A model generated the notes under the pieces. That model saw only the letters and a list, made by a program, of their open reading frames with translations, was not told the DNA's origin and made no database searches. The position numbers were made by a program, and so were the translations under genes. A DNA stretch of 9,859 bases from DATKKX01 sp035542775. GTDB lineage: Bacteria; Planctomycetota; Phycisphaerae; UBA1845; UTPLA1. Location of the stretch: the NCBI GenBank assembly GCA_035542775.1, contig DATKKX010000264.1, positions 1 through 9,859 on the forward strand. Reading direction: 5' to 3'. Each line of letters opens with the position of its first letter. Within the stretch, counting starts at the first letter, position 1. This document shows, piece after piece, positions 6,911 through 9,859 of this stretch.

Positions 6911-6956
6911 GGGTGTGGGCAGACACCCGATCGGCCGTAAGGCTCTTTACCGATCG
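6911..6956 (+). promoter_or_regulatory. Two abutting inverted repeats between rpmB and gatC
   Basis: GGGTGT 6911-6916 pairs with ACACCC 6923-6928 (6-base loop). Directly next, CGATCGG 6928-6934 pairs with CCGATCG 6950-6956 (15-base loop), and the loop can itself form GCC/GGC around GTAA. The rpmB stop is 15 bases upstream. There is no clear T-run, so this could be a factor-dependent terminator, an mRNA-processing hairpin or a gatC leader structure. Confidence 0.45.
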
Positions 6957-7034
6957 CTCAGCACGTGATAGAAGGCGACGTTGTTCGGACAGCGGCGCCT
7001 TTTCTCGTTGCGCCGGAGAGCTGGAGATGAGCCC

Positions 7035-7340
7035 ATGACCCGCCGAATCGACGAGGCCGAGGTTCGACACATCGCCCACCTCGCCCGGCTGAAGCTTACC
7101 GAAGCGGAGATTGCCCGGTTCGGCGAACAGCTCGGCAGCATTCTCGACTACATGCAGAAATTGAACGAAGCGGACACGACCCGTGTTGAGCCGACCGCTC
7201 ATCCCCTGCCGGTCTGCAACGTGTTCCGCGAGGACGAACCGGGCGCGCCGATGGATGTCGAGAAGGTGCTGGCCAATGCGCCGGACAAGGTCAGCACGTA
7301 TTTCAAGGTGCCCAAGGTACTCGAACAGGATTCAGCCTGA
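7035..7340 (+). CDS. gatC: Asp-tRNA(Asn)/Glu-tRNA(Gln) amidotransferase subunit C
   Basis: A 101-residue subunit that holds GatA and GatB together in the enzyme that converts Glu-tRNA(Gln) to Gln-tRNA(Gln), or Asp-tRNA(Asn) to Asn-tRNA(Asn). The family pattern is clear: EAEVRHIAHLARLKLTEAEI (residues 7-26), FGEQLGSILDYMQKLNEADT (29-48), then the proline-rich belt VEPTAHPLPVCNVFREDEPG and the end KVSTYFKVPKVLE. Length matches the usual 90-105. The start is ATG 7035 with GGAG 8 bases upstream; an in-frame TTG at 6981 would add 18 residues unlike GatC. It lies 49 bases before gatA, very likely in one transcript. Confidence 0.95.
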   Translation: MTRRIDEAEVRHIAHLARLKLTEAEIARFGEQLGSILDYMQKLNEADTTRVEPTAHPLPVCNVFREDEPGAPMDVEKVLANAPDKVSTYFKVPKVLEQDSA

Positions 7341-7389
7341 TGCGTGCGGCACGGGAGGCCGCCGAACAAAATCGAGAGCAAAGCCCGAC

Positions 7390-8808
7390 ATGGCAGACAG
7401 CGTCACCCAAGAGGTCGAAGCAGCGTTGCGGAGGATCAAGACGCTTGATCCGCAGTTGAGGTGCATGATCGCGACCCTTGACCAGAGCGCAATAGCCCGG
7501 GCACGCGTCCTCGACGGAGAATCCGCTCGCGGCCAGCAACTGGGAGCGCTGCACGGTCGGCCAGTCGCGGTGAAGGACAACATATGCACGGACGTTGGTA
7601 CTACGACGTGCGCCTCCAGGATATTGGCCGGGTTCCACGCCCCATACAACGCCCATGTCGTTGAGCGGCTTCTCGATGACGGCGCGGTCGTCGTCGGCAA
7701 GACCAACATGGACGAATTCGCCATGGGCAGTTCGACGGAGAACTCGGGCCTTTTCCGCTCCAAGAATCCCTGGGATCCGGAGCGTGTGCCCGGGGGCTCG
7801 TCGGGCGGGTCGGCAGCCGCGGTGGCCGCAAGGATGGTGACGCTTGCGCTGGGAAGCGAAACGGGGGGCTCAGTTCGGCAGCCGGCATCGTTTTGCGGTG
7901 TATGCGGATTGAAACCCAGCTATGGGCGGGTTTCGCGTTACGGCCTTGTTGCCTTCGGCAGCAGTCTGGATCAGGTGGGCGTTATCGCGGCCGACGTCAA
8001 GGGCGTCGCCTTGCTGCTGCGAACGATCGCGGGGCGTGATCGACGCGACGCGACCAGCGTGGATGAGCCGGTCCCCGACTACGTTGCCCGGCTCGATGAG
8101 CCGGTCAGCAAGATCCGCATCGGCGTGGCGGCGGAATACTTCGGCGAGGGGCTGCATGCCGAGACGCGGAAGGCCGTGGAGGCGGCGATTGAGCTGTACC
8201 AGAGGCTCGGCGCTGAAGTCCATGAGATACGATTGCCGCACGCCGCATACACAATCGCTTGCTATTACATCGTGTGCACGGCGGAAGCGTCGAGCAACCT
8301 GGCGCGCTACGACGGCGTGCGTTATGGTCATCGCACCGCGCGTCCGACGGATTACATCGATTTGTACAGCGCCAGCCGGGAGGAGGGTTTCGGAGCGGAA
8401 GTCAAGCGGCGGATCATGCTTGGCACGTACGTGCTGTCGAGCGGGTACTACGACGCATACTACCTCAAGGCGCTGAAGGTCCGCACGCTGATCAAGGACG
8501 ATTTTGCAGAAGCTTTCAAGAAATGCGATGTGATCGTGTCCCCGACGACGCCGACGCCGGCCTTCAAGTTCGGCGAGAAGACGCAGAACCCACTGGAAAT
8601 GTACCTGGCGGACATCTACAACTGCGCCGCCAATCTGGCGGGCATCCCGGCGATCAGCATCCCGTGCGGCTTCACCGCGTCGGGTCTGCCGATCGGGCTG
8701 CAACTGATGGCTCCCCACTTTGGTGAAGCTAGGCTCCTTCAGATCGCGAGCGTGTTCCAACACGCGACGGACCATCATCTTCAAAGACCGCCAATCCACG
8801 CGGCCTGA
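7390..8808 (+). CDS. gatA: Asp-tRNA(Asn)/Glu-tRNA(Gln) amidotransferase subunit A
   Basis: A 472-residue amidase-signature enzyme that releases ammonia from glutamine for tRNA-bound Glu or Asp. The Ser-cisSer-Lys triad is seen: Lys62 in GRPVAVKDNI, then the Gly/Ser-rich PGGSSGGSAAAVAA, and GSETGGSVRQPASFCGVCGL with the nucleophilic serine. GLKPSYGRVSRYGLVAFGSS, DQVGVIA, RIMLGTYVLSSGYYDAYY and the IPAISIPCGF end are also typical. The N-terminus is about 17 residues shorter before the lysine than in the S. aureus protein, so the first helix is mostly missing; the other frames do not restore it, so no frameshift is evident. The open frame extends upstream to 7183 but that part overlaps gatC and is not GatA-like. 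The ATG at 7390 has only a weak ribosome site. gatB is not next to it. Confidence 0.94.
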   Translation: MADSVTQEVEAALRRIKTLDPQLRCMIATLDQSAIARARVLDGESARGQQLGALHGRPVAVKDNICTDVGTTTCASRILAGFHAPYNAHVVERLLDDGAVVVGKTNMDEFAMGSSTENSGLFRSKNPWDPERVPGGSSGGSAAAVAARMVTLALGSETGGSVRQPASFCGVCGLKPSYGRVSRYGLVAFGSSLDQVGVIAADVKGVALLLRTIAGRDRRDATSVDEPVPDYVARLDEPVSKIRIGVAAEYFGEGLHAETRKAVEAAIELYQRLGAEVHEIRLPHAAYTIACYYIVCTAEASSNLARYDGVRYGHRTARPTDYIDLYSASREEGFGAEVKRRIMLGTYVLSSGYYDAYYLKALKVRTLIKDDFAEAFKKCDVIVSPTTPTPAFKFGEKTQNPLEMYLADIYNCAANLAGIPAISIPCGFTASGLPIGLQLMAPHFGEARLLQIASVFQHATDHHLQRPPIHAA

Positions 8809-8873
8809 CTCGGTGCCATCGCATTCCGGCGCCTCATGCCGACGGTTTCATGATTTCAAGGAGGAGCAAGCTG

Positions 8874-9758
8874 TTACCGCCCCCGTGCGAGGCGGACAAA
8901 CATCGCCTCAGTTCCGGGGTCGGCCAAGGCGGTGTAGACGGTGTTGGCCATTTTCGTCAGCTCGTCGGGCGGGACATCGCCGCAGCAGACGTAGTGCGTT
9001 GTGTCTTTGTGCCACAGCACGATGCACAACTCCGGTCCGCCCTCCTCGGGCGAAGCCTTGACGGGATGCAGGTCGTCATCGTTCTTGACCAGCGCTTCAA
9101 GGTCGTCGAGAGGGCCGGCTTTGGGCACACTGAAGATGGAAAAGCGGCGGACCTTATTGCCATCCTTGCGGGCGTAAACGACGTGCCCGCCGTTGCGGCA
9201 GTTGCGATCCTTCAGGCCGCAGAAGTTGGCGGACTCGAAGTAAAATCCGAAGGCCGACAGGTCTGGAGCGATGGCGGCGAACCGGTAATTCTCATGCGCG
9301 TTTATGGCACCGGGCAGTCCGGCCAGCGTGGTAGGGAGACCCTCGTGATGGTGGACAGAGGCGCGGTCGCTACAGTACTTGTGCTTGTTGGCCACGGCGA
9401 CAGCGACCGGATGAGCGGGCGTCCCGCCGGAAGTGGCATACCAAGAGACGCCGACGCCGATCGCAATGACTGCCGCGATTGCCAGCGGCTTGAAGCCGAA
9501 GAGTATCCGTAAGCCGCGGCCCCGCTTGGCGGATTGTTCAGCCTTGATCGCATTGCGAATGCGATCCTCCACCTCTTTAGGGATGGCGATCCGCTCGATG
9601 CTGCGGCGCAACGCAGCTCGCAGTGCCCGGTGCTCCTTAACCAGGGCGCCACACGGGCCACAGGACGCGAAATGGGCGCCCACTTCGGGTTGGCCGCCAT
9701 CGGTCAGTTCCCCATCGGCATAGGCGAACAGGAATTGTCTAACGTCGCTGCAGTTCAT
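8874..9758 (-). CDS. ZAS-type transmembrane anti-sigma factor with Cys/His-rich outer domain
   Basis: A 294-residue protein. Residues 1-45 are a zinc-binding anti-sigma domain with the motif Hx3Cx2C (HFASCGPC, His29, Cys33, Cys36), which holds an ECF sigma factor at the membrane or releases it on a signal. Residues about 90-108 (KPLAIAAVIAIGVGVSWYA) form one membrane span. The outer domain, about 185 residues, has six cysteines (129, 180, 187, 245, 258, 259), including CGLKDRNC and a Cys-Cys pair in THYVCCGD, and a VHHHEG run at 135-140. I do not recognise it as a known sensor. Disulfide, metal or redox sensing is a reasonable guess. Its ATG overlaps the sigma stop (ATGA), so the two are probably translated together. 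It converges on gatA with a 65-base gap that shows no clear terminator. Confidence 0.88.
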   Translation of the reverse strand: MNCSDVRQFLFAYADGELTDGGQPEVGAHFASCGPCGALVKEHRALRAALRRSIERIAIPKEVEDRIRNAIKAEQSAKRGRGLRILFGFKPLAIAAVIAIGVGVSWYATSGGTPAHPVAVAVANKHKYCSDRASVHHHEGLPTTLAGLPGAINAHENYRFAAIAPDLSAFGFYFESANFCGLKDRNCRNGGHVVYARKDGNKVRRFSIFSVPKAGPLDDLEALVKNDDDLHPVKASPEEGGPELCIVLWHKDTTHYVCCGDVPPDELTKMANTVYTALADPGTEAMFVRLARGR

Positions 9759-9859
9759 TTTTTCTCGTCGTCCGGCTTCACCCGAATTCCACGCTGGGAT
9801 GCATACTCGCCCAGCGATTTAATCAACATCTGCCTGGCGCGATACAAACGACTCATGAC
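9755..9859 (-). CDS. ECF sigma factor, C-terminal end (cut by the window edge)
   Basis: Only the last 34 codons and the stop are visible; the gene continues past the right edge. The translation reads VMSRLYRARQMLIKSLGEYA and then SQRGIRVKPDDEKK. The first part matches the end of region 4.2 of ECF sigma factors (the usual form is TVMSRLxRGRxxLxxxLxEYA), which is the DNA-binding helix and what follows. The TGA overlaps the anti-sigma ATG by ATGA, as expected for a sigma/anti-sigma pair. This short gene end fits the ZAS domain of its neighbour, which is the common partner of such sigma factors. Confidence 0.82.
   Translation of the reverse strand, partial: VMSRLYRARQMLIKSLGEYASQRGIRVKPDDEKK

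Noticed and set aside
7870..8799. 309-codon open frame on the - strand inside gatA
   Set aside because: Antisense shadow of a conserved amidase gene; no domain recognised.
8809..8873. Possible terminator between gatA and the ZAS gene
   Set aside because: The 65-base gap has no clear stem-loop followed by T residues.

Overview
The window is high-GC, gene-dense bacterial DNA. The mix of genes suggests a member of the Planctomycetes/Phycisphaerae or a related environmental lineage: several ECF sigma factor/anti-sigma pairs, a secreted beta-helix protein with a PA14-like end, and an archaeal-type phosphoglycerate mutase beside normal bacterial housekeeping genes. This placement is inference from gene content; there is no rRNA or other marker to settle it.

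Left part (1-4224). The window opens inside the C-terminal part of a PLP-dependent Cys/Met-metabolism enzyme (+ strand). It ends 9 bp from a convergent cofactor-independent phosphoglycerate mutase of the archaeal ApgM type (- strand). A divergent spacer of about 270 bp carries a strong GC-rich inverted repeat. It leads into a large, probably exported, parallel beta-helix protein with a PA14-like C-terminus (+ strand).

Middle part (4255-6405). A tightly coupled operon on the - strand encodes an ECF sigma factor, a one-pass membrane protein that is probably its anti-sigma factor but has no zinc motif, and a membrane-anchored or exported coiled-coil protein with a His/Pro/Gly-rich tail. The reading frames overlap (14 bp, then ATGA), so the three are likely made together as an envelope-signal cassette. 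The sigma gene's upstream region holds several inverted repeats.

Right part (6626-9859). On the + strand lie rpmB (ribosomal protein L28), then gatC and gatA, two subunits of the tRNA-dependent amidotransferase; gatB is not adjacent. A spacer between rpmB and gatC carries two abutting inverted repeats. Convergent to gatA is a second sigma/anti-sigma cassette: a ZAS-type anti-sigma factor with a Cys/His-rich outer domain, overlapping (ATGA) the last 34 codons of an ECF sigma factor that runs off the right edge.

No tRNA, rRNA, CRISPR array, insertion sequence or phage gene was seen. The most interesting material is the pair of unlike sigma/anti-sigma cassettes with unusual sensor-like parts. 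I see no clear sign of a wholly new defence or mobile system.
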